From Dasypus novemcinctus (taxonomy: Eukaryota > Chordata > Mammalia > Cingulata > Dasypodidae), in NCBI RefSeq assembly GCF_030445035.2, contig NC_080704.1:29130200-29194199 (forward strand): a DNA stretch of 64,000 bases. Direction: 5' to 3'. Numbering within the stretch: the first letter of the stretch is position 1; each line of letters begins with the position of its first letter. Positions 1 to 9,904 of this stretch are shown here, in pieces. The notes beneath the pieces are model-generated. The model searched no databases. It saw only the letters and a program-made list of their open reading frames with translations, and was not told where the DNA came from. Made by a program: the position numbers and the translations under genes.

Positions 1-650
1 AAGTAGCTCCGTTGAATTGGATAGCAAAACTTTGTATTAAAACTTGAGAGTGGATGTGTTGAAGAGTTATAATGCCTTTCCAAATATGAGGTTTTATTAT
101 TTTATGGTATATCTATTTTAAAAATCACTTGTAGCTCTGTAGAGCCATACATGGTATTACTCTATTTCCAAACAGTTACACTGCTTATCAGGTGAGTTAT
201 ATACTGGGAAGTACAAATAGCGTTGGATCTGAGCACTACAACAAAGCACAAAAATCCCATGTATATAAAATTCAGTGGTGGGTAATCCATGGATCAGGAA
301 TCTTCCTTTTATGGATATTATTTATTTTCACAAAATTAGTACAGTAAAGAGAAGAAAAACGTGTTTGGGGAGTGGAGGCATATATAGTTTATTCTTTGCA
401 CTAAATGTGGATCTCACAAGATATAATCCCAAAAGGGAATTGAGTTTGTATCAAACTTCCAGAAGCAGCAAGGACTGTTTAAACCTTGTTAACTGACAGG
501 AACCTAAGGATTGAAAGACTTTTGTTGTTATTGCTGCGTGCATTATGTGTGTGTTTGCACCCCTGCAGCATTTCAGAGCCTGGTAATTTTATGAACAAAT
601 AACATGTAATTTTACTATAACTTACCTTAAATATTGGTGCCATTTTTTTT
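1..650. other. No recognised feature
   Basis: AT-rich sequence with only a short chance ORF. I recognise no repeat family or gene here. A pyrimidine tract ending in CAG closes the stretch and leads into the candidate exon that follows. Confidence 0.5.
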
Positions 651-653
651 CAG

Positions 654-799
654 GTTTGCTACAGGAAGACTTCCCAATGCCAGAGTCCTCCAGGGAAGGT
701 GACTGGTATACCTGTACTACTGCCTCTTCTGGGTCTGGTGAATCATCCTGGGAAAAGCAGTTTGGCCAGTGCTAATCACTGAGTCTTTGGGCATTATGG
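654..799 (+). other. Candidate spliced exon (146 bp)
   Basis: The stretch is preceded by a T-rich tract ending in CAG (651-653), a good splice acceptor, and followed by GTGAGTG from 800, a consensus donor. It is less AT-rich than its surroundings and carries no repeat signature I recognise. Two frames stay open for about 40 codons from the acceptor: one ends at TAA 773-775, the other at TGA 780-782. It could be a terminal coding exon, a 3' UTR or lncRNA exon, or a chance arrangement. I do not recognise either translation, so no gene is assigned. Confidence 0.25.
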
Positions 800-2314
800 T
801 GAGTGTTGAAGAGTGATTTTGCAGCTTGCTGGAAACTTTTAATCAGGTTTGCTTTTTAGGGATGGCTGGAGGAACACAGGTACCTCAGAGATTAGTTTGG
901 ATTCATCAGACCTTATGATAATGGGACTGGTTGTCTGGGAGAGACTTCTTGCTGGAGCCCAGCAAGTTAAACTGGAAATGAACCAGTTTGGGGAATGAAG
1001 CAACTGTAACAGCTGTCTGACTTCCTGCTCTCAGTTAGCTGTGAAGCTTCTAATTTACCTGGCAGCGTGTATTGAATAAATAGGGGGAAAGTGTCCAACA
1101 TTTTAATCTCCCAGTTAAAATTCCCAGAGAAATAGTTAGCTTTCCAGGAGTCCTCTCCAAGTTGTAATAAACCGCCTGCCTTCTGTAGGCATAACCCATG
1201 AAAGTAGAATACTGGACAACATAACTGCTCACATCTTTTAAAAAATGTAACTATTTACTATAGCCTTCTCTCAGAACTCCATTATTAGAGTCCTTTTTAT
1301 TAGGTTAAATGGTCAGTTTCCTACTTAGTGTTTTAGGTGTTAGTGCTGAATCTCTTGAGTTATATTTAGTTTCCATGAAGAAAAGGGGCTATAATAAACT
1401 CATCTGAGGTTGACTGGAAAGAAAGATATCAAAGCTCTACTTAGAATCTATTTGATATAAGCAATAATTTGAGGAACTGTGTAATTGAGTGCCCAGACTG
1501 ATAACTAGTGTTAAGGAAATAGGAGTTTTATGTAAGGTAAAAGGGATTCAGTATTCAAAGAGAAATTGAAAGAAATTAGACAGACTGGAAGGAAAATTTT
1601 AGAACTGACTCATTATCTGTCAGGGATCTGACATCATCTTCAAGCAGAATATCCTGATTGCCAGCCATCTGCATAATACTTTTTTTTCTATTATTCCTTC
1701 TGTTTTTTCAGCTATTGGTTTTTAGAATGCTACTGCTGACTTCTCACAGCTCTTTTATCTTTAAAGGTAGGTAACCTGAAATCTGAAATTTTGATATGCC
1801 AAGGTTCGGAATTTCACTTGGTAATACTGTACACAGTGATAGATCACAAAGGTAATCATTCCCATTTGCCCCTTCCTCCAACCCTAAAGGACAAACAATA
1901 ATAAAGTCCTCTCTCTTGCTGTTCCTTGTGGGAGAGATGACTATGGTTTCTTTGTGAATCTGGACCAAAATGCATTCCTTAGAGGTAACTGTGAGACATC
2001 ACATGGTTGTCCCCTGCATTGATTGAGATTTGTCCTTGTATTTCATGATACAGAGGATTTTTTTCCCAAGTAATGTTTTCAGGTATATAAAACTATACAT
2101 ATTTTTCTTTAATTCACCTTATTTCTATTTTAAGTTCCCCATCTTCCCAGTGGCAGAAGACTTACAGGCAGTGAGTTCTGTACCAATGGTTAAGGTTTAA
2201 TGCACTGAATTAAGATTTTTCACCTTTACTTCTTTTTTTTCCCTCAAGATGGCAGCTAAGTTCCAGAATTTAGGTAGCATTATGACTCTGGACAGTGTTT
2301 GGGGTGTGGGGTGG
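800..2314. other. No recognised feature
   Basis: Only short ORFs without recognisable domains are seen. No repeat family was identified with confidence. Confidence 0.4.
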
Positions 2315-2906
2315 TGTAGCAGTTTGATATTATTGATGAATTCCAAAAAGAAATATTGGATTATGTTTGTGAACGGATCTTTTCCTCTGGGCATATTAGA
2401 TTATATTGGATTCAGAGGTTTACTTGATTAAGTAATCATGTAAACTTTTTGTGATTATGTAATCAGGTAAACCTCTTGTGCCACCCCTTGTTAGGTGGGG
2501 ACTCACAGATAAAAGGCATGGCAAAGGACAGAGTTGAGGGTTTTTGATGTCGGAGTTTGATGCTGAAGCCTTAAGCTGGAGCCTCTGGAAGTAAGCTCAC
2601 AGAGGAAACAGAAGCAAGCCCCAGGAGAAAGGAACCCTGAGCCCAGGAAGGAGCAAGCCCTAGGAAGAGAGGAACCCTGAACCCAGAGAGAAGCAAGACC
2701 CTGGAAGGGAGGATCCCAGGAAGCCTGAACCCTGGCAGATATCAGCAGCCATCTTGCTCCAACACGTGAAAATCGACTTTGGTGAGAAAAGTAACTTATG
2801 CTTTATGGCCTGGTATCTGTAAGCTCTTACCTCAAATAAATACCCTTTATAAAAACCAACCAATTTCTGCTATTTTGCTTCAGCATCCCTTTGGCTGACT
2901 AATACA
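2315..2906 (+). mobile_element. Solo LTR, family B, copy 1
   Basis: A 592-bp unit starts TGTAGCAGTTTGATA and ends CTAATACA, the TG...CA termini of an LTR. It is flanked by the 5-bp direct repeat GGTGG (2310-2314 and 2907-2911). Near its 3' end is AATAAA followed by 'TACCCTTTATAAAAACC'. Two further copies lie at 56513-57163 (+) and 61485-62029 (-). No internal retroviral sequence adjoins it, so it is a solo LTR. The 5-bp duplication fits ERV class I or ERVL/MaLR-type integrases. I cannot name the family. Confidence 0.7.
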
Positions 2907-2911
2907 GGTGG

Positions 2912-4087
2912 GGTGACCTGGTGACCAGTGGTGAAGGAGGTACCAGGACTCAGGTATGGTCATGTGACTTACCACAGAGGTGGCCTAGCTCTCTATTCTC
3001 GACTGTGATCTCCGCTCCTCATTGACATCAGACAAGTGACTATGTTCCCATAGGTGCTCTGGGCCTCATCTGTGCCACATGAGAAAATATTTGTCTTTTC
3101 CCAAAGATGTGTAATGGTGGGAGGGAGCAGCTGCAAGGCTAACTCAGCCCCATCCACCTAGACATCCCATGCTTTCATTGTACTACATCCCATTGTAGGT
3201 GGCTCAGGGAACTCTGGAGGGTTCTTTGTCCCAGATCCCTTCTCTTGTCAGCTCTCAAAACCTTGTCTATTGAATTTTAGTATATTCTCCATGATTTATG
3301 GGGACAGGCCCTATTATGACAACTGCTCTAGGAGGGTAATGTTGACTTCATGTTTTGCAGCCAAAAGTCATGATGGTGTGGGAATCATGTGGCTAAAAGG
3401 AAATACAGGATGGGGTAAGAGAATATAGAGGGGTCCATAGCATATCAATTAATGCTTAAAAAGTTCACCCTATGATAGCTTACCATGTGGAATCAAAGAG
3501 GTCACGGGTATGGGGGGATGGATCTTGTTACCAGAGCAAAAATATATAGACTGGAATAGATGTGTGGATACTGAAAATGTTATTTGGAGGTATGCCCCAG
3601 CTTAAGACTTGGACTAGGCTTGAAGGGAAGGGTCATATTTATTTGGGTAGAGAGAAGAGGTTAGGCAGACCATACAGGGATTAAAAACAGACTCAGTAGA
3701 AGACTGCAAATCAAGCCTGAAGGTGTGTGTTATTTTGTTATTTCTAGGTATTATATGTATGTGTGTGTTTGTGTGTATGTGTTTTGCTGTTGTAAATGGA
3801 ATGTTGCCCTTTGTATTTTCTAGTTGATTATTATTGGCATGCAAGAAATCTATTGATTTTTTTATATGCCCCTAATATAAATGATCAGCTTACTCAACTC
3901 ACTTTTAAATGTTAATAACTTCTAACAGGTTCTTTCAAGTTTACTGGATAGACAAGTCTGGAAACAATTATAAATTTGTTTCCATAGGTTACCTAAAATT
4001 GTTTTGGTTTTTATTTTATCAAAAATAGGTGTTAATACTTAGCATCTGTTCTTTTGTTTTTTATGTGGGCAGTCATGTAGTTACTTG
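2912..4087. other. No recognised feature; short TG-rich tract
   Basis: Mostly unrecognised sequence. A degenerate TG-rich tract lies at about 3724-3785. Antisense ORFs over it are low-complexity artefacts. Confidence 0.4.
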
Positions 4088-4100
4088 TAGAAGAGATTCT

Positions 4101-4207
4101 TTTTTTTTTTATTGACTTTGTAATAATATTACATTAAAAAATATATATATATGAGGACCCATTCAACCCCACCACCCCCACCCCACCTCTCCCCCCACCA
4201 GCAACAC
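4101..4207 (-). mobile_element. Very short L1 3'-end insertion
   Basis: A 107-bp insert starts with a T run (poly-A on the - strand) and continues into a C-rich stretch typical of xenarthran L1 3' ends in antisense ('ACCCCACCTCTCCCCCCACC'). It is flanked by the 13-bp duplication TAGAAGAGATTCT (4088-4100 and 4208-4220). A related insert with the same 'ATTACATT..AAAATAT..GAGG' core sits at 37033-37130. This is a severely 5'-truncated target-primed insertion. Confidence 0.75.
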
Positions 4208-4599
4208 TAGAAGAGATTCTTTATAGTAAACAATTTTTGAATTCCTGGAATAAAACTTATTTCATTTTGGAGAATTTTCATTTTAAAATGTTTGTTTTAG
4301 GTTTGATTTGCTAAGAACTTATAGGGAATTTTAATCACAGGTATTAAAAAGATTGGTTCGTTAGATTGTGTGTATGTGTATGTGCATTCACACTACTTAT
4401 GCAAAGCTTTGGGATCAGATATGTGTTGGATTGATGAGATGAACTGAGAAACTTTGCCACCTTTGCTCTGAAATAGTTGTACAATATAAGAATTATCTGT
4501 CCCTTGTAAGACTAAATGAACATAACATCATTTGATACTGTCCAGGTATTAGAGGTAATTCTTCGATATTTTGATTGCTTCAAAAATTCTCCTTTATAA

Positions 4600-5050
4600 G
4601 ATTTGCCTCCTTTTGCTCTTTTTAGAGAACATGTTTTGGATTCACTGATGTCTCTTTTCCTGATTACCATTATTTACTATTTCCTTCTTTCATTGGGCAT
4701 TTTATTGTTCTTTTTCTTGTTCCTTGAATGGAATATTGGCCATTTGTTTCTTATCTTTCTTCCATACTATGTGTATTGTCCTCTGAATTTCACAGTGGTT
4801 ACCTTCCATACTAAAACATATGCTGTGATCTCACTGGTCTTCTTGGCTAAAGAGACAGTGATTCCAGTTTTGCTCTCTTCTTTAACCCAGGAGCTATTTA
4901 CAAGAGGGTTTTAAATTTCCAGATGCATAGACCTCATTATTTTTTGTTCTGTAAATGTCTTGTTTTACTGCTTGCTGTAAGAGAGTGAGGCCTATATAAT
5001 TTCTACTTTTGTAAGGTTTTGATGTGTTCTTGGTGATAGATACAGTAAAA
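4600..5050 (-). mobile_element. Probable old L1 fragment, antisense
   Basis: The T-rich + strand text resembles the antisense of old L1 ORF2/3' UTR sequence. An ORF of 103 codons on the + strand (4603-4914) is hydrophobic because of T-richness and looks like a shadow. The assignment is tentative and the limits are approximate. Confidence 0.3.
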
Positions 5051-5299
5051 TTGTGCAAATGTTTCATGATAATTTGACAATTGTGTTTCTATTTTGAGAA
5101 TTCACATACTTTGTATATCTATTAAGTCACTTATTAAAAATACTGAACATTGCTATGAACAGAAACTGTTCTGGGTGCTGCAGATACAGTATCAACAGTG
5201 ATAAAAAAAAATGGCTGCTATTGTCATGGAGCTTGTTTGCATTCTATTTGAAAAGAGATAGTGAACAATTAAATAAGACATGAATAACAATATTATATG

Positions 5300-5430
5300 G
5301 TACATACTATGGATTGAGTCATTTAATCCTCACAACTCCAGGAGGTAGGATTATAATTCTGTTACAGATGTTGAAACTGAGGCACAGAGTGGTTATATTA
5401 TCTTGCTAGTTAGTCTTGGAACTCTGTTTT
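5300..5430 (-). repeat. MIR SINE fragment
   Basis: The core contains 'TTGAAACTGAGGCACAGAG' followed by a diverged 'GTTA..TTGCTAG' block, the reverse-complement hallmark of MIR. Limits are approximate and no target duplication is discernible, as expected for its age. Confidence 0.6.
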
Positions 5431-5614
5431 GAATGACTATAATACATTGTCATTTACAAGAAGGAGTCAGATATCTGGCGATATGGGAGAAGGGCATTGA
5501 AGGTATAGGGACCAGGCCATGCAAAGACTAAGGTAGAGAAGGAACTTCTCCATGATAGCAGGAGCATAAGAAGTAATGGGAACAATGAGATATGATGGGG
5601 TCAGAGATAGGGTG

Positions 5615-6198
5615 TGACAGTCTGAGGCTTTTCCTAAATCCCAGAAAAGATCATATTCTTGGAGTTAATCCATTTCTGTGCATGTGAGACCCTTTGATTG
5701 GGTTGAATTCTGTTGGGAACCTTTGATAGTAGTACTTCAGCAAGGCGTGACCCAAGGTGGGTCTTGCCCTCCTGCTAGAGTTCTATATAAATGGGAGAAA
5801 CACACAGGAAAACACCAAGAAAAACGCCAAACACAGAGAAAGAGAGCTACCATTTTAGCCTGCCATGTGATAGGGGACTCCAGGATTTTCTGCAGCCACA
5901 GGAAGACAGAAACCCTGAAAGGCTGAGAGAGAGAGGCTGGAGGCTGGAATCAGCAGAGTAGCTGAAGCTGGACCAATGAGGAGCTTGATCACCCACCACT
6001 GAGCTCTGGAAGAAAGTATCTTTAGATGCTGCTGCCATATGCCTGATTGCCCACAGCTACAACTTGGTGAGACAGAATTTCTTGATGCCTTGATTTGGAC
6101 ATTTTCACAGCCTTGGAACTGTAAGCTTCTACCCTAATAAATCCCTATTGTAAAAGCCAACCCGTATTTTGTATTGGCAGCCCTTAGCAAACTAAAAC
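5615..6198 (+). mobile_element. Solo LTR, family A, copy 1
   Basis: The unit runs from TGACAGTCTGAGG to CAAACTAAAAC and aligns along its whole length with the reverse complement of 58739-59261. Shared blocks include 'TGATTTGGACATTTTCACAG' and 'TAATAAA' (a poly-A signal), then 'AGCAAACTAAAAC'. A TATAAA-like box lies at about 5787. It sits inside an older dispersed repeat that resumes at 6199. The overall build is that of an ERVL/MaLR-like solo LTR. The family name is unknown to me. Confidence 0.6.
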
Positions 6199-6740
6199 TT
6201 AGGAAAAGCAAGGACCTGATGATTTGAGGCCATGCTAAGGAATTTTGGAATCCCCGCCCCCCCTTCCCCAGAGCAGTAGAAACCATGGGAAAGCTGTAAT
6301 CAGGGAAAATATCTGATCCGATTTATGTTTTAAATATATTAATATGGAAGTGACAGGGGCAAGAATGGAAGCAGGGACATACATTGGGGGCGATTGCAGG
6401 GATTGATGTGAAAGATGAAGATGAAAGATAAAGTCATGCTTGAGAATGAGGTGAAGAAAAAGCGAGGAGAATGGGTTTTCCATATATTTTGAGCTAGAGA
6501 TTAAAGGATTTACTCATGAGGAAAATAGGGAAATCAAGGATGTATCTTAAGTTTTAACTTGAAAACCTGGGTGGATGCTGGTTTCATTTAATGAGATTGA
6601 GAAGTTTGCAGGGGAAGGAGAGTAAGAGACCAAGAGTCCTGTCTTAAACAAGCTAAGTATGCATTGCTTGTTAGATATCCAAGTAGAGGGTGAAGTAAAC
6701 CACTGGGCATGTGATACTGGAGTCTGAGACAAATTTATCT
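6199..6740 (+). repeat. Ancient mammalian dispersed repeat (right part)
   Basis: Text such as 'GAGGCCATGCTAAGGAATTT', 'GGGCGATTGCAGGGATTGA' and 'TTAGATATCCAAGTAGAGGG' resembles an old dispersed repeat seen in many mammals. The left part of the same copy appears to be about 5130-5614 ('GGTGCTGCAGATACAGTATC', 'ACCAGGCCATGCAAAGAC'), split by the family A LTR. A second copy lies at about 29600-31720. I cannot give the family name. Confidence 0.35.
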
Positions 6741-7959
6741 GTATAAATTTGGGAATTGTGGGTATATAAAATGATTTTTAAGGACATGGGACCAGATGAC
6801 TTAACCAACACGTGAAAAGTATATCAGAGCCTTCCAATGACTATAGATTAGATAATGCTGTGTCTGTCACAATTATAAAGAATCATGACAATTATATAAA
6901 ATAGATTGAAACTTTAATCAAAATAAAATATTCCCTTTTTTCCTCCTAAATCTTTTTATCCTTAAATTTTCTTCTGAATTTAGTGTGGCCATATATTTTT
7001 AAATTATTTAAAATTTCACATATATAAAAATTTTTTATCAAAGATATGTTTACTCCTGTTGTTACCTTCCCATGTTCCGCATTTGTATATTGTCCCCTGC
7101 TTTTAGCTGGATGGATCAAGTTTTCTTTATTCTATAAACCCAAACCCTAGCCTCTCTTGGTTTCAACCACTTGGAAGTGACAAATCTTTGTTTTTCTATT
7201 GGTTATCCTTAGGAAATAACAGATATTTTAATGATCATTTTTCTATCATTGCTGAGAATTAGTATCTCTGGTCTTTATTTCCCCAGATGAGGCAATGCCT
7301 TCACTTTCTCCTGCTTTCAACTTATTTTGAAAGCACCTAGGATTTTATTTCTGGATATTAAATATTTTCTCTTTATTTGCAATTGTTTCTTAACAATTCA
7401 GAAGGAAAATATTAATAGCTTGCCTGTATTTCAACCCCCCTTTCCTGGAGAGAAAATTAAAGAATCTCGCCATATCTCCTTGTACACTGATGGTATTTGC
7501 TAACAGAATTTGGAATGCTTTTAGCAGGATGCATCTGGTCAGTCTTGGTTGCTTATGGTAAACAGATTTGGTGTTGAAATTGATGGTGTATGGCCTATAG
7601 GAAAATATCACTGGTAGCTGAGTTATTATCAAAGTATAAAACGGACATGGTTTGTGACCAAAATAGCTTTATTTAGCATTAGTCAGCATTACTTAGAACT
7701 TCTGAAGTGAAATCTAGACAAGAGTGCATCCTAATGAAGCAAGAAACAATCTGGAGAGTTGTATCGCTAGTTTTAGACTTCTCTATGCTGGTGTCTCATA
7801 ATCACCTGTGTGATTATTTGTAAATTATTTGTAAAGTTTGATGCTGGGTAAGATCTCCAATTTTGACCCATTTTGTTATCTCACAGTAGACAAAACTTCT
7901 TAGCCACATTCTCAACAATTATTTAAGGTATTTAATGGTTTCATTAATAAACATGGACT
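6741..7959. other. No recognised feature
   Basis: AT-rich sequence without coding or repeat signatures that I can assign. Old LINE sequence is possible. Confidence 0.35.
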
Positions 7960-9120
7960 ATTATATCCAATGACCTTTCTTGGATGCATTTTATTATTTT
8001 TTTCTTTGTATATTATATATTCAAAAAGGGCTTGCAGGAGTCAACTTCTTATGTTTTCTCACATTTGAATAATGGGTTGGGTGGGTGTAAAATTCTTGTT
8101 TAATAATATTTTTCTCTTGGGACTTTTAAGATGTTAGTGTATTGTCGCTTGAAATATGCTGCTACAAGTGAAAAGTTTGATTCCAAACTGATTCCTGTTC
8201 ATTTGTAGCTACCTGTTTTCCCTTCTTCTCTTGGAATTTTAAGAAGCCTCTCAATTTTCCCCTGGGACTTTAGTATTTTCACTAGTATATCCTTAGTTAT
8301 GGGTGTTTTTTTCTTTAGTTCTTCCCACATGGTGGGACCTGTTAATTTGAAGACTAAACGCTCACTTTAGTTTACGGGAATTTTTCTTCCATTATCTTGT
8401 CCTCTCAATTGTCTCTGTTTCTCTCTTAAAATATCTTTAGAACTTCTGGGTGTGGTCTGGGTGTGTTTCTTATGTCCTTTTTTTAAAACATACTTTCATC
8501 TTTTAAACCTTATATCTAAATTATTGAAGAATCCTTCATTTTAATCCTCCAGTTCACTAATTTTATCATAAGCTCTGTGTGCGTGTCCATATATTGAATT
8601 TTTATTTTTTGGTAATCATATTGATTGGATTGCTTATTTTCCAGAGTAGCCTGTTCTTTCTCTATATATTAAAAATCTCCCTGGTATTCTCTGAGGACCT
8701 GAAGTACAAACATTTTAATATTTTCTTTTGTTCCCTATATTAACTCATTTTCCTGCAGGGTTTGTTCCTTCTGTTTTTTGAGTTTGGCATTACTTTTTGT
8801 GGTGTTGGTTTTAATTAAATAGAATTTTTTGTTCATGTTTCTAAATGAGGTCCTAGGCTAACAAATTGTTGCTGGAATAGTTTTCCTCAACCCAGCTGAA
8901 AGGTCCTGTCCCTTGGGCAGTGAATATAATTTCTAATTTTTAATGCCTTATTTCTGGTGCTTTTTAAAAATATAGTCTAAATTCTCACGTTTCCAGACAA
9001 ATTGTGGGGATGTTTTGTCTGAGTGTGGGAGTCCATTTTTTCTGCTCAGCATACATCATTTCTGTGAAACACATTTTCTCGTTTGGGGAAACACTTCCGT
9101 TCTTAATTCAAACCATTTAT
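7960..9120 (-). mobile_element. Probable old L1 fragment, antisense
   Basis: T-rich + strand text has the character of heavily diverged L1 in antisense ('GTAAAATTCTTGTTTAATA', 'TCTCTTGGAATTTTAAGAAG'). No ORF2 motif survives. The limits are approximate. Confidence 0.35.
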
Positions 9121-9486
9121 TTCTAGTGGAAGTTGCCAATCATGTCCTTTCACCCATAATTTTTCTTCTAAATATTTAGTTTTATTGTTCTGTGGTCAGT
9201 ATATGTGTCCAGGACAATTTTTGCTCTTCAGAATTTTAAGATTTTATTTGTGGCTTTGCATATTTTCATATATTTGTTTTATAAATACCTGGGTACACTT
9301 ATTTTTATTTTTAAGATAGGAGAAATAATATTAAATCAAACTTACATGCCTATGTGGTAGAGACATTGCTTTGTGTTCACCACATCACTTCCTCTTCCTA
9401 AGAACAAAAGAAGGTAACTCTTCTCTTCCTCTCCTAAAGCATCTTTGAGGCCATGAAGTAAGATGGTTTCAAAAGGTGGAGGTGAG

Positions 9487-9892
9487 GCGGCAGACTTGGC
9501 CCAGTGGTTAGGGCGTCCATCTACCACATGGGAGGTCCGTGGTTCAGACCCCGGGCCTCCTTGACCCATGTGCAGCTGGCCCATGCACAGTGCTGATGCG
9601 CGCAAGGAGTGCCCTGCCACGCAAGGGTGTCCCCGCGTAGGGGAGCCCCACATGCAAGGAGTGCGCCCCGTAAGAAATGCTGCCCAGTGCAAAAGAAAGT
9701 GCAGCCTGCCCAGGAATGGTGCCGCCCACACGGAGAGCTGACACAACAAGATGACGCAACAAAAAGAGACACAGATTCCTATGCTGCTGACAACAACAGA
9801 AGCAGACAAAGAACACGCAGCAAATAGACACAGAGGACAGACAACTGGGGTTGGGGGGAAGGAGAGAAATAAATAAATCTTAAAAAAAAAAA
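9487..9892 (+). mobile_element. DAS-type SINE (long subfamily)
   Basis: The tRNA-like head carries the A-box-like 'TGGCCCAGTGGTTAGGGCG' and a degenerate B box 'GGTTCAGACCC'. The body is G+C-rich, and the tail is 'AAATAAATAAATCTT' plus A's. Flanks GGTGGAGGTGAG (9475-9486) and GATGGAAGTGAG (9893-9904) form an imperfect 12-bp TSD. It keeps the segment with 'ACACAACAAGATGACGCAAC' that is missing from the short subfamily. Long antisense ORFs across it are by-products of base composition. Confidence 0.9.
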
Positions 9893-9904
9893 GATGGAAG
9901 TGAG

